Source: Zoopage sp. CT-All (lineage: Eukaryota > Zoopagomycota > Zoopagomycetes > Zoopagales > Zoopagaceae). From it: a stretch of DNA of 37,221 nucleotides. The stretch covers positions 1 to 37,221 of the forward strand of contig QZWS01000032.1 of assembly GCA_004114245.1 (NCBI GenBank), written 5' to 3'. Both the position numbers and the translations under genes were made by a program. The notes beneath the pieces are model-generated. The model had not been told where the DNA came from and made no database searches. It saw only the letters and a program-made list of their open reading frames with translations. This document shows, piece after piece, positions 11,090-21,060 of the stretch (position 1 is its first letter; each line of letters begins with the position of its first letter).

Positions 11090-13217
11090 TTACTCTTGTG
11101 TTACATCGCCTTCCTTCTTGGCCTTCTTTTCCGTCTTGTCGGCCTCAACACCCTCCACCTCGGGCCGCTTTTTTACCAACTTCTCGCCAGTGCCAATAGC
11201 GTCCACGACAGCCTCCTCAGCACCCTCCAGGCGCTGATTCCGCTTTGTGAGTGCGGCCTCGACAACTAACTGCGCCTGGTGCTTCTCGGCCGTGCGCTTG
11301 GGCTCGTTTCCGAATGTGTCATGGAATGCCTTTGAGTGCTGACCGAAAGTACCCTCCTGGATAGACTCTCGCACATGCTTGAAGAATTGACCGAACTGGT
11401 GCATATTATGGCTATCAAAAGACGAGGTTGTGTGAGTAAGCGGCAGCTGGTGGCTCCATCATCACAATCTAGCACTCTGGCACAGCACTCTGCTTTCACG
11501 CTGGTTTTTTTCCTGCTTACCTCATCAGAAGGACTGTTGCCAGCATCTCGTGCGTCTTTAACAGATGGTTGATGTACGCCCTAGTATGCCTGCCGCCCTT
11601 GCAAGCATAACATTCGCAGCCCTCCATGATGGGTACGAATTTATCGCCGTGCTCGTCATCCCAGAGATTGATCCAACGATTATTCCTGCTGCTGCTATTG
11701 TTGACTGCATTAATAGACTCCGGAGACGGGTTCTCTCCAAAGCTATAAAGAGACGCCTTCCCGTCCTCAGTCAAATGATAGGGGTATGAGGTATCAAACA
11801 GGTCCACGCCGAGTGCGATAGCCTTCAGCACATCCTCTATCACATTTTGTAGAGTCAAAACTGTGTAAGTAGACTGCGTAGGTGTTCCCTGTTTTCGAAC
11901 TTACAAAAACTTGTTGACGAAATCATGCGCTGTACCTGGTGTCTGCACTCCATAAACCATCCTGGGCTTTTGAGACGGCAAGTGCTCCACAGACGTCTGT
12001 ACCAACTTCAAAATCTGATCCATGTCAACCGCCTCAGTCAATGCGCTCGTATCAATAATAAATCCATCCACACCTTCCCTCCTCGCGGTTTCCTGTGCGC
12101 TCGTGATCCGCTCCGCCTCGAGATGTGAGCCAAGCACATGAGCAAACAATGCCACCTCCTTCCATGGTTCCGTCGCAATGGGCACAATCTCAATCGGGGT
12201 TTCTGATTCTGCTACCTCCGTCGCCGTATCCTTGCTGGATGCCTGCTGTGCGTCACCTTCCTGCTGTTCCTGCTGTTCCTGCTGTTGTTGCTGTTGTTGC
12301 TGTTGCTGCTCCACGATCATGGCAGCCCGCTTCTTTTCTTTCCGCTCCCTCCTCCGCTTCTTCTCCTCGTCAATTCGTCGATCGCCCATTCTCCCGTCCT
12401 TTCCTTCCCGCTCCAGTAAGATCTGATCCAACCATTTGAGAGACCTTTCCACGCTCTTGCGTACACGCTTCTCTGCAGGAACGTGTTCTGAGTTCCTAGA
12501 CTTTTCGACAATGTTGTCGGCGAGTGCGACCATGATATCGGGACGGTACTGACGCACAATCTGCAAATAGTCGTCCACCGTCAACTGACGGACTCCCTTG
12601 GGCGTTGACAAAAGAACGTAGCGATCTGTGTTGGGTCCTACGAGCTTTGAGGAGGTGGCGTCGGATGCAGAAGGGGACGCGAACGTTGAGAAGGACGAGT
12701 AGTCGCGCAGATCGCACAGGAGGATTAGGTCCTGAAGGTGAAGATACTCTGCCAGGGTGAATTTCGAAGCGCTGTTGAATGGGGATGTCAACGGCCATCT
12801 TGAAAACGACGCCGGCTGGTCGGGATGCCTGTTGTTTTTTGTTTGGCAAAGGAAGAAGTCATTATGCGTACACGTTAGGCACCTTCGAAGAAAGAAAAAC
12901 TCACGAACACAGCTAACGAAGTGTGCTGGTTTTCCTCTTTCATCAAGAGGAGGGGGGTATTCGTCTTACAGAAGCTGCTCCAGAGAGACGCTGATGCCTC
13001 CAAAGTCTTGTAGACGCACGTTGTCGGGGGTGAGGTGGGGCACGGAGCCCTTGCTGGAGAACATGAGGCAGCCAGGCGTTTCGATCACTCGTTTCTGGCT
13101 GGTGGGGCCATGTTGAGCATCACTTGGAGAAGCGATCGAAACAGTTCCACGTCGCACTGCTGCTGCTGAGACTCCTGCTCCAGACTGATGGAGGTCGAAT
13201 GTAAAGGTGGTCGACAT
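11090..13217 (-). CDS. QTRT2: Queuine tRNA-ribosyltransferase accessory subunit 2
   Basis: Four exons (13217-12970, 12828-11936, 11836-11521, 11411-11090) close in phase to 592 residues. The N-terminus carries ETPGCLMFSSKGSVPHLTPD, the signature start of eukaryotic TGT proteins. Later come GVDGFIIDTSAL, KPRMVYGVQTP, and EDVLKAIALGVDLFDTSYPY. The zinc site C-X-C-X2-C is at about 454-459 (CECYAC). The His partner falls in SHNMHQF two residues later than the usual spacing, because of a small GRH insertion. QTRT2 pairs with QTRT1 to insert queuine at wobble G34 of His, Asn, Asp and Tyr tRNAs, at the mitochondrial surface in animals. About residues 200-290 hold a lineage-specific charged insertion with a poly-Gln tract. 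The exon-2 donor at 11935 was chosen because it restores TPEDVLKA; a competing donor at 11904 adds non-homologous residues and breaks the frame. Confidence 0.92.
12260..12311 (-). repeat. CAG/CAA repeat encoding poly-Gln inside QTRT2
   Basis: An imperfect trinucleotide tract, CTG/TTG on the plus strand, encodes about ten Gln followed by EQQEQQ. It lies in the charged insertion of QTRT2, outside the recognised catalytic-fold motifs. Length variation between strains is likely. Confidence 0.85.
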
Positions 13218-13383
13218 TTGTAAAGAGTGGAGAGCACAGGCGAAATGTTGAATTCAAATGTTGATCAGCTCGAAGACGAGGCAGGTTTGCTTTTGGTTGT
13301 GGCTTGTATTGTATCAACCATGGCATGTGCACTCGAATTTTTATTTTTTGATATATTCGTTGAAGCACCGCATCTAGGCTGCA

Positions 13384-14368
13384 TTAGTAGTCCGATGGGT
13401 CGTCTTCCTCCTCCTCGTCATCCTCTCCTCCAGGAGGTGCCTTGATATCATTCGGATCCTCGTCTTCCTCGTACTCTGGCTCGTTTGTTTTCTCAGACTC
13501 GTTTCCTATCGTCACCGTCGTCGAAATGGTTGTTGAAGGAGCTGTGTCGTCGTGCGTTACATCCTTGTGCTTCTCATTGTTGGAAGGGTTAGGCTGCTTT
13601 GTCTCGGCAGGAGGAGGTGGTGATGGAGGTGTGACAGGGGGCTTTTCTGGTGCGGGCTCCTCAAGCAGTGGGCGGCATGCCTGATGACACTTATCATAGG
13701 TATCCGCGCACTCGCCCATGCTATTTCTGGGGTCAAAGAGACACGCTTCCTCTGTGGTTAGACATTCTTCAGTGCAAGCCCTCTCCTCAGCAGCTATTTC
13801 AGAGTTGAAGAGTTAGAGAGAGAGAGAGAGAGAGAGAGAGACAGCCTCGGTTAGATATGTGCATGAGACAGAGATATCGTTGGAGCTGTGCAATGAGACA
13901 CTAGGGGGGATGCACAAGCGAGCTGGGAACAGCAAAGGTGCAGGTTCTCGTTTGTGTGTGAGTGATATGTGCCAGCTGCAGAAAAATTGAAAAATTAAAA
14001 AACAAGAACGACGTTGGCTTCCATGGGCGTCACTGGTCCAAGAGCTCCTGCACAATTCGGATTCTTTCCAAGCAGGCGTCTCGCAAAAAGCAGAACGATT
14101 GAGAGGGATCGCATGCCCGAATGTGAAATGTCCCCGCTTCCCTTCTGCGCTAAAGCGAAAACGAAAAAGGTCGAGGACAGCTTGTCTCGAGTCGGCCAGG
14201 TGATTCTGAATTCGTGGGGCTGGGCGTAAAGACGGGTCGGTCCAGTTACGGACAAGAAAAAGCCTTACTCTCTTCAAGAACAATAGGTGCTGGTGCTGGT
14301 GCTGCCGAGGCCAGTAGGGCGAAGGCGAGGGTTATCGAGATGGCAAGTGTCAACGAGTGCAGGCGCAT
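13384..14368 (-). CDS. Small secreted Cys-bearing protein with acidic Pro-rich tail
   Basis: Exons 14368-14269 and 13793-13384 close in phase to 169 residues. A classic signal peptide (MRLHSLTLAISITLAFALLA, then SAAPAPAP) opens the protein. Exon 2 begins with a cluster of six cysteines (in ACTEEC, EACLF, GECA, KCH and QACR), then a Pro-rich stretch (PPVTPPSPPPP), a Ser/Thr stretch and a strongly acidic end (GGEDDEEEEDD). The predicted intron is long for this window (475 bp) and contains an (AG)n microsatellite, so a missed small exon is possible. It looks extracellular or wall-associated. No family was recognised. Confidence 0.62.
13815..13841 (+). repeat. (AG)n microsatellite
   Basis: About thirteen uninterrupted AG dinucleotides lie inside the predicted 475 bp intron of the small secreted protein gene. 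Confidence 0.95.
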
Positions 14369-14681
14369 GTTGAATGTGTTGCTGGCGGTGAAGGTGTGGT
14401 GATGCGTGTAATGGAAGAATGTGAGCAGTGGGTGTGTGCAAAGAGGTGAGAAGGTAAAAAAAAAAAATGCACGCATTTTGCGTACAAGCACCGAGTGAGG
14501 CACCTGATTTTGATTTTTCTATTCTCGGCGTGCGAAACATGCGCCCTCGTCGTGTCACGAACACGCATCTGCGCATGGCGAGAGAAGGGAAGCCGTTCGT
14601 GAGGGAGTGGTGACATGATTATGAATTAAAGCACTTTTTTTTTCTTGTGGTATGCGTAAAATCTATGGAACCATCTCTACA

Positions 14682-15758
14682 TTAAAGCATGGCCAGTGCG
14701 GCAGCAGCGGTCATGACTGTGGCAGCAACACCTCCGAGCGAGAAACCAAGAGCCTGGGCCGCGCTGTTGCCCTTGGTGCTATCCGTCCTAGTGTCCGTGT
14801 TGTTCACAGGCTTGAACGAAGATCCATCCGTGCCAAGAGTGACCTTGCAGCTTGTCTTGTACTGGTACTGCAGATCACCGTTCAACTTGGTGCTGTCGAG
14901 CTTCTGGTCAAAGTTCAGGGGGAAGGTCGAGGGCGTCTTCGTGTAGTAGTTGGAAAAGATGTTGGCAACCTGCTGATTGCAAGCAGTGCAGAGTGCGGTC
15001 GCGTTGGTATCCTTGGCCGACTGCATGGGGGTCACATATTGAAGGTAACCATACAGATCGTCCTCGTTCTTGTTCGCATTGGGGAACTGGTTGCGGGCAA
15101 TCATCTCGTTGATCGACTCGATCACACAGGAGGTCGAGTTCTTAGTGGTGTCCTGCAAGCAAACAGCCTCGCGTTGAGCAGGCGACATGTACCTATTGAG
15201 TGAAGTGAAAAAAAAAGTAAGCAGAAAAACAAAGTTTGACGTTATTTCACAAATTGACAGAAATTGTGCATACAATCGATGCGAGTGGAAAGGTGAGCAA
15301 TCTAATTTCCCCCCGGTTTGTTTGGTTTGCAGCTTATGAAGTTGATTTGTGGAGTAGCGGTCCTCTGTGGTTCTATAGGGTGACAATATATTCGAGTGGC
15401 AGCAGACTTACCACATGTAGAGGGTAGCACCAAGGGTGGCCTGGTTTTCGGGAACCATATCAGCAGCACAGTTGGTTTGAAGATCCTTGTAGACACCTGC
15501 GTATTGCTCGGATGTGCATGCGGGCTGGGCACAGTACTCGGTCAAAGCCTTTTGCAACTTGACGGTGTCATGATCATTGGCGTGGGTCAATCCAGGGAAG
15601 CCCAGAGCGCTGTAGACTCTGCACTTCGCCAAAGGATTGGAGGCTGCCGACAGACTGTTAAGGTAGGTGTTGCATCCAGCCGAGAGTGCAGCTTCGGCAG
15701 TCGAGGAGAGAGCAGTTGCGACAACAGCAATTGCTGCGATGGTGGAGGAGATCTTCAT
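14682..15758 (-). CDS. Secreted Cys-rich protein, probably GPI-anchored
   Basis: Exons 15758-15412 and 15192-14682 close in phase (TG|G) to 285 residues. The protein starts with a signal peptide (MKISSTIAAIAVVATALSS, cleaved after about AEA). It has regularly spaced cysteines (AGCNTY, AKCRVY, EYCAQPAC, TNCAAD, AVCLQD, SCVIE, LCTACN, SCKVT) and several N-glycosylation sequons. The last 24 residues are a hydrophobic Ala/Leu/Val stretch following a Gly/Asn/Ser/Ala region, the usual layout of a GPI-attachment signal. Duplicated Cys spacing suggests two related subdomains. A surface or wall role is inferred; the family was not identified. The intron (15193-15411) is 219 bp. Confidence 0.78.
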
Positions 15759-16261
15759 GGTTGTGGGTGACTTGTGTGATCTGGCTGGTGGCCAAGAGGT
15801 AGGACTAGGAGGAAAGAAGGAGGGTGAGGGACGAGGATGAGAGGAGCTGTAGAAAGTTGAACAAGGCAAATGGTACAATGGAGAGGGAGGAGAGAAAGCG
15901 GAAACCCAGGAACGCATTTATATGCTCGTTTAGAGTTTGCCTGAGCAAAGAGCGTGATGTCTCATTTCCGACTTTTATTTAGAACGACAGGCGTCATCTT
16001 GCTGCCGCTCAACCGGCCCATTTCACTGCTGCCAGTGAATAGGTACAGTAGACAGCGGTCATTGGATCAAGGCGGAGGAGTGAGGCAATTCAACATCGCT
16101 ATGCACTGCAGTTTGTGGCGCTGTTATTTATACCCTTGCCAGGATACACCCGTTCCCGAGCGTGATCTTCTTCGATTTGTTATATGCGGCCTTTTCGTTC
16201 AACTTTGGGCTGTCGCTCACATCTTGTCACCTCTTGGAGTTTTGGGCCTCGATCTGTCTTC
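15759..16261. promoter_or_regulatory. Upstream region of the GPI-type protein gene
   Basis: This holds the minus-strand leader of the gene starting at 15758, pyrimidine-rich on the coding strand near 15790-15900, and a TATA-like element at 15917-15922. Beyond about 15930 nothing recognisable was seen before the repeat at 16262. Confidence 0.45.
15917..15922 (-). promoter_or_regulatory. TATA box of the GPI-type protein gene
   Basis: Read on the minus strand this is CATATAAATG. It lies about 160 bases upstream of the ATG at 15758, a plausible core promoter position. Confidence 0.45.
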
Positions 16262-16470
16262 TTCCTGTGTGATTGTTCATGCTGTTGGATGACGCGAATT
16301 GACGACTACTTGCTATTCAAACGTTTCGCAATTCCTTCCACCAGCGCTATTAATTATTACAGCTCGATCCAATTCCCATGTTCCTGAGAATACAGCGCTA
16401 GTCTCATAGCCGCTGCGTAGGCCGTGCATTTTTTTTAGGTAAGGAAAAACATTGTTTCGCGAAAATCCAC

Positions 16471-16540
16471 TGCATGTGGCGGACATTCGCCTTGTTGCTT
16501 TGTGAGCCTGCACGCTCGCCACATGCACTCGCCACATGCA
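16471..16540. repeat. Hairpin with TGCATGTGGCG arms (copy A)
   Basis: TGCATGTGGCGG at 16471-16482 is complementary to CGCCACATGCA, present twice in tandem at 16517-16527 and 16530-16540. The equivalent hairpin is kept in copy B at 22478-22541. Confidence 0.7.
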
Positions 16541-16844
16541 ATAACAAGTAACCTTCGCAGACAAATTATAAATCCTCAGCTCTGTGAAGCTTCCCACAGA
16601 GAACTTTTGCCATTGTCATGGGTGTAGTGCTATGATATACAAATGTCTTGAATGAAATACAACATGGGCTGTACCGAGGCATTGCTCGAGGGGTACAACA
16701 CTATCGGCTGCTCACCTACCCCCATTGACCCCTCATGATCCGCGACAAACTGTTTTGATATTTGCAACATCCCAGGCACTGTCGGATCCTCTTTCTGATC
16801 AGTAGCAGAGCAATGCCGACTTTGCGCCTGTGATTTTTCAGTTC

Positions 16845-17003
16845 ATGCTGCACCAAATCCTGGGAGTGTGAACTTTGATTCTCTTCTTCGATAACACAAT
16901 GTCTCTAGCGCGCCGGTGCCGTCCCGAGGCCTGATCATAGCTCACCAGCGTTTCAAAAGCGCATCCCTGCCCTGGTGAATGTATTTTGGAAGGACAAACT
17001 ATA
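16845..17003 (-). pseudogene. Fragment of the membrane protein's last exon
   Basis: On the minus strand VLPKYIHQGRDALLKRW can be read, then a stop (TGA at 16942-16944), then RPRDGTGALE. The intact gene at 22853-23932 has VLQKYIHQGRDTLLKRRR and GDRDGTGALE at these places. The stop falls where the intact gene has an Arg codon. Only the C-terminal tail was copied; membrane helices and the start are absent. Confidence 0.82.
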
Positions 17004-17643
17004 CCGCTCTGTTCAACAAACATTTTCGCACAATTTTTGGTGCTGGCACTGACAAGATGGGACGAGAGTTGCCGAGCTAGCGGCATGAGTTTTTCGCAGA
17101 AACCTGTCCGTCAGCAACAAGCATCGAACAAGATCCATAGTGTCTTCCTGATGGCTATGTCCTTCTTGCACGTCTCAATACAGACCTGGACCGTCTCTCT
17201 CTTTCTCCGAGGCTCCTCTTCCTCCGTAGCACAACTCCTGGCGATAGTGCTGAAGATAATTCCTGCTGCACTTTTTGCGTCCGACTGGGAATAGGCCTTG
17301 GTGGGGATTGTAAAAAAAAAAGATGTCGAAGGTTGGCTGGCATGGTCGGCTGTGATTGCCCAGTCGCGCGACACATCAGGTTGGTCACAGGCTTCTGACA
17401 GCTCGAAACACCCACGGCTAAGTCTGTTGGCCACTTCCTCCCCGCTGTCACTGTGGTTTATTACACAATATCATTGTGTTGCAGCAGTGTTAGTCTTAAA
17501 ATTCTTCGCCCAAGGACCTGGTGGTCTTTAGACCAATACAGGCGGCCACGGCGCTCGCCTGGGCTCGTGTGCAATCCACCCCTCAGGCTTTGGGATTGTA
17601 GTGTCGAAACGAAACGCAATCTCAGAGTCGTCCCTATGTTGTT
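17004..17643. other. Intergenic region, no gene supported
   Basis: Open frames on the minus strand around 17110-17450 begin at non-ATG codons, are Arg/Ser-rich and resemble no family. No repeat match to the rest of the window was noticed. Confidence 0.45.
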
Positions 17644-18687
17644 TTAAACAATGTTCCCTGGTTGAATCGCGCCTCGCCGAACTGGACTAGCAGTAGTTGC
17701 AGGTGTAAGGCTTGTAGCCAGGTAGTGCGTATCGCGGTGCCGTTTAACAGGGGCCGAGCGTGCACTGTGATAGTCATAGTCAGGAACACCACAGAAGTAA
17801 TGATATGTCACAGGCTGCCTGTGGAATCGATGATTACAAAAGTCTGCATTTCCAGTGGCGGTGTCAGGTTTCCTAGCCTGACTAGGCTCGACCCTTGAAC
17901 GATGCGGCTGCGAGGAATTGAGAAGCTCAAAAGTGTCAGTCAATTCACTAATCTGAAGCACCTCTGTCCAACAGTCTGCATCTCCAGAATATGCATCGGC
18001 CATGCCATTCTCGTCGTCGTCGTCATCGTATGTCCGGGGAGAAAGAAATGCACTGGCAGACAGACAAGTGGGAGAGGTACGGTAGACTGACTGTACTTGA
18101 GATGCCGCGTGGGCACTCTGTCTGCAATGTCCACCGTCTGTTCAACGGCATGCTTGCCATGCTTCAAAACAAGGATATGGATTCGAGCAGAAGCATGTCC
18201 AACATCGTTCGCTTTCTGGCACCACCCCACGGCTGTGCTACGATCCTTCGCAACACCAAGACCGTGCCAATACATGGCCGCGATGTTGAACATGGCATTA
18301 GCGTTTCCAGCTTCGCTTGCATTGTGGAACCACTTCATCGCTGTGTGTAGTCCCGCTTGACACCTTGACCGTTGCAGTATATAAAGCATTTCCAGTATAG
18401 CGCGATCCACTGTTTTCAGGTTTTTCAAAGTATAATGGTAGTCTCACTGCTGCTGCTTTAGCCGCGCACTTTTGAGTAGGAAAAACATCGTACCTCAAAC
18501 CATATCGATGCGCTGTGTCAGGCACCAATTTTGAAAACGCGAAGGGCTCACGCGGGACGAACAGGAGACTTCTGGAGCGGAGTGGCGCTGTGATGACTTT
18601 CTCCACGAGCGGTTGAGTAAACTCACTTTCAAAAGGCTTTATGAACTTTACAGCACCTATATTTCGAGGACGATACTGTCTCTCCAT
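17644..18687 (-). CDS. Sel1-like repeat protein, 3' structure unresolved (maybe decayed)
   Basis: Exon 1 is proposed at 18687-18494 (ATG, 64 residues plus AG). It splices over a 130 bp intron to 18363, with the phase closing (AG|G). Exon 2 reads AMKWFHNASEAGNANAMF, then NIAAMYWHGLGVAKD and STAVGWCQKANDVGHASA. These match the Sel1 (TPR-like) pattern of about 36 residues with conserved Ala/Gly and G-X-G-V. Sel1 repeats mediate protein-protein contacts. Downstream, coding-like sequence continues to a stop at 17644 in another frame (MADAYSGDADCWTEVL onward), with no clean splice pair between the frames near 18.05 kb. One intron or one frameshift is therefore missing from my model. Divergent from the F-box gene, 168 bp apart. 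Confidence 0.42.
18401..18490 (-). repeat. Third copy (C) of the duplicated segment's core
   Basis: CGATCCAC, then TAGTCTCACTGCTGCTGCTT, GCCGCGCA and AGGAAAAACATCG follow each other here as they do near 16365-16453 (copy A) and 22382-22460 (copy B). It lies wholly within the predicted first intron of the Sel1-like gene. Only about 90 bases are shared, so this may be a dispersed repeat older than the 740 bp duplication. Confidence 0.6.
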
Positions 18688-18855
18688 AGACGCTGTCGAA
18701 ACGGTCTGGAAATGCGAACCCCTGGAAAGAGGCAGTGCAAATTAAGGCGAAGTCCAGTGAGTGAAAAAGCATAAATTCGCTTGTCGTCTTTCTCTTCCTC
18801 TCTTCGTTCTTTCCTCCTCATAATCTAGACTATTTCTCACGTACCCGCTATCCTC

Positions 18856-20817
18856 ATGCCATTTGCCATGAAATCCCCATCCCTCGTGGACGTTTCCTCA
18901 GAGAAGCAGAAGAGCCATCTCCCTCAGAAGCCACGATCACCGCTGGAGGTCACAGAAATACTGCATGAGATATTTTCTTATCTTGACGAGTACACCTTGC
19001 GCAGGTCGGTCGCCTACGTTTGCCGAAGGTGGTACTACGTGAACCAACATATGCGGGAACTTGTTTGGCACACCACCTCAACGCCCGAGGACTTTACAAA
19101 GTTTCTCGCCATATTACCAGGCGCCGGTCGCCTTCGATGGTTTTCTCAGTTCCGTGGTGCCACAAGAAATGAGAATACTCCTCAGTGGGAGCAGTTTATA
19201 TCTGCCATTGAGCACAGCTGTCATAAGCTGCAAGGGAATACACTTCTACCAGAACTAGGAGTCGGTACTAGCAGTGGAAGAAGGGAAAGCAGCATCAAAG
19301 CAGGAAGCACAGCAAGCTCATGGCGGGGACGTGCATACCTGTGGGAACTGGAGCTCAGCGGATATATCCAGTTGAACAAGGCCTTGGGAGATCTTTTGCC
19401 TTACTTGAGTTCGCTGACCAGTCTAATGATCAGCACCTATTTCGAAACCTCTGTATGCATGGACCAAGTCCTTCGGCAGTGTCCTCATCTGCTCACAATT
19501 CGTTTCAGCAGCCTACAGAAAGGCAACATCAGAATGCATTCACCATGGGTACCCATCGAACTGCAGCACGACTCCAAAAAACCTATAGTCTTTCCTTTGC
19601 GGTCTCTTATACTTCAAGGAGCATTTGTGCCGCAATCGGACCTCGAGGAACTCCTCTCGATGACACCACGCCTGTACGAGCTAAAGCTTATCAACCTGTT
19701 TTCGGAGAACCCTTCCCACCCCCAAGATAACAGGCATCGTCTTACTCAGCACATACTGACTCTCAACCTACCCCTGATCTCATTCCACCTCTCGCACGAC
19801 AACTTGGAACAAATGCACGAAGAACTCCAAAAGTCATTGATGCCACTCAGTGGCCAGCTCCTCGAATGGAGTTTTTGGGGCGAGGAACTCAAGCCCAGCA
19901 TCAGCAAGGACCTGTGTCTGCATGCGAACAATATCACCTCGCTCGAAATTGTTAATAATCAATGGACGTACGCCTCCACAACCGCGGGAGGTTTACACAG
20001 TTTCCTTTGTGCCTCGCCACATTTGCTCCACCTCAAGGTTCCACAGATGTTTTTCCCGCTCCAGTGACTGGACCTCTATCGCGAGGATGATATTCCACTC
20101 ATGTGTCCCAGGCTTCGGTTCAGTTTCAAGTATGCCACTCCGAGACCGCATCTGTATATCGAGCCTGGGGTTTGGGCCTGTCGACGTCTGAAAACGTTGC
20201 ATATGGGATTCCACCGGCATGGCGACGTCAGCATCGGAGCACCCGTGCACGGCCGGATACTTTTTGGCTATCTTTCAATGGTATGTCCTGACCTGCAGGA
20301 TCTCCAGATGCGGATGTCAGATATTGATGTGAGCTTGCAGGGTGGACTGTGTCTGCTATCGAGACTGCACTCGCTCCAAAGGTTGGTCATTGCTATTTCA
20401 ATGACGCATAAAAAGTATAAGAAGGCGGATCTGGAGTGGATGGCAGATCGTCCCAAACCATGGCCATGGCAAAGACTGCTTACGTTTTCATGGCTGGCGA
20501 AGGATGTGGGCAGGAGTGGTCCAGATCCTAAGGATGCGATCACAAGAAGTCCTGAAAGTTCTCAAAATCTTAGCACTACTTTGAAGGAGCATGCGGAAGA
20601 GCGCTTAAAGGCTGATTTGGAGAGGCTGGGTCTGATCGAAGATGTCGATAGGGTGCTCAAGGACATGGCTGCCGCCAAGAACTTTCAATGCTGGCCACTC
20701 TTGCAAGGGATTTCCATCTACCAGGAGCTTGACTATGGGGGTGAGCTGGAGATGGATGTTGCTAGACTTCGTCCAGGAAAGGCTATTCATAGACTGAAAA
20801 GCCGTCATCTTGTATGA
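18856..20817 (+). CDS. F-box/LRR-like protein, frame interrupted by one TGA
   Basis: ATG at 18856 opens a frame that reads to TGA at 20065-20067 (403 residues). The same frame then continues for 249 more codons to TGA at 20815-20817. Residues about 26-70 are an F-box (PLEVTEILHEIFSYLDEYTL, then CRRWYYVNQ), which would bind Skp1 in an SCF ubiquitin ligase. Leu-rich stretches follow on both sides of the stop (LWELELSGY, LRSLILQG, LYELKLINLF, then CRRLKTLHMGFHRHG, CPDLQDLQMRMSD, LHSLQRLVIAIS), as in fungal F-box proteins with degenerate LRRs. The C-terminal half fits as the continuation of one protein of about 653 residues. A nonsense mutation, sequencing error or stop-codon readthrough (context CAG TGA CTG) could explain it. 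No intron of usual length removes the TGA. Confidence 0.82.
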
Positions 20818-21060
20818 CAAAAGCAAAGCAAATAAGCACCACCCTGAGCAGTATCTTCACTTGACATTGACGAGCAATAACCTCGACCTTAGGTCATTAC
20901 CGTGATAGTGATCTATAGTGATGGTACAGCATTTGCCTTTTGCCTGTGACAACCGCAATACCAATAATAATATTCTAGCCTCGTCCCCGCATGAAAAAAA
21001 GGTGCACCGTTGCTCAGTCTGTGGAAAAACATATCAAACCTGTGAATGGGAGGTCCAAAG

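Larger units (their letters stand above)
16262..17003 (-). repeat. Segmental duplicate copy A (decayed)
   Basis: This roughly 740 bp stretch matches 22285-23029 in order and orientation, with many substitutions and small indels; the offset stays 6.02-6.03 kb. Shared landmarks are GTGATTG at 16269/22292, TAGGCCGTGCA near 16423/22439, the TGCATGTGGCGG hairpin arm, CCATTGCTCGAGGGGTAC, AATCCTCTTTCTG and GCACCGGTGCCGTCCCG-like sequence near 16915/22950. Copy B carries the intact 3' end of the membrane protein gene, so copy A is the derived, dead copy. Confidence 0.85.

Noticed and set aside
11901-11935. Extension of QTRT2 exon 2 to a donor at 11904
   Set aside because: The added residues after QTPG match nothing in TGT proteins and the phase does not close with the next exon; the donor at 11935 restores QTPEDVLKA.
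12125-12439. Plus-strand frames rich in Cys, Ser or Val opposite the QTRT2 gene
   Set aside because: They are antisense shadows of the CAG repeat and charged insertion of QTRT2; the opposite strand has a complete spliced gene.
17111-17451. Two overlapping minus-strand open frames of about 100 codons
   Set aside because: The longer frame lacks an ATG at its start; composition is Arg/Ser-rich as in non-coding pyrimidine-rich DNA. A missed exon of the Sel1-like gene cannot be excluded.
20065-20067. Selenocysteine at the F-box TGA
   Set aside because: F-box/LRR proteins have no redox site here, no selenocysteine insertion element was evident, and most fungi lack the pathway.
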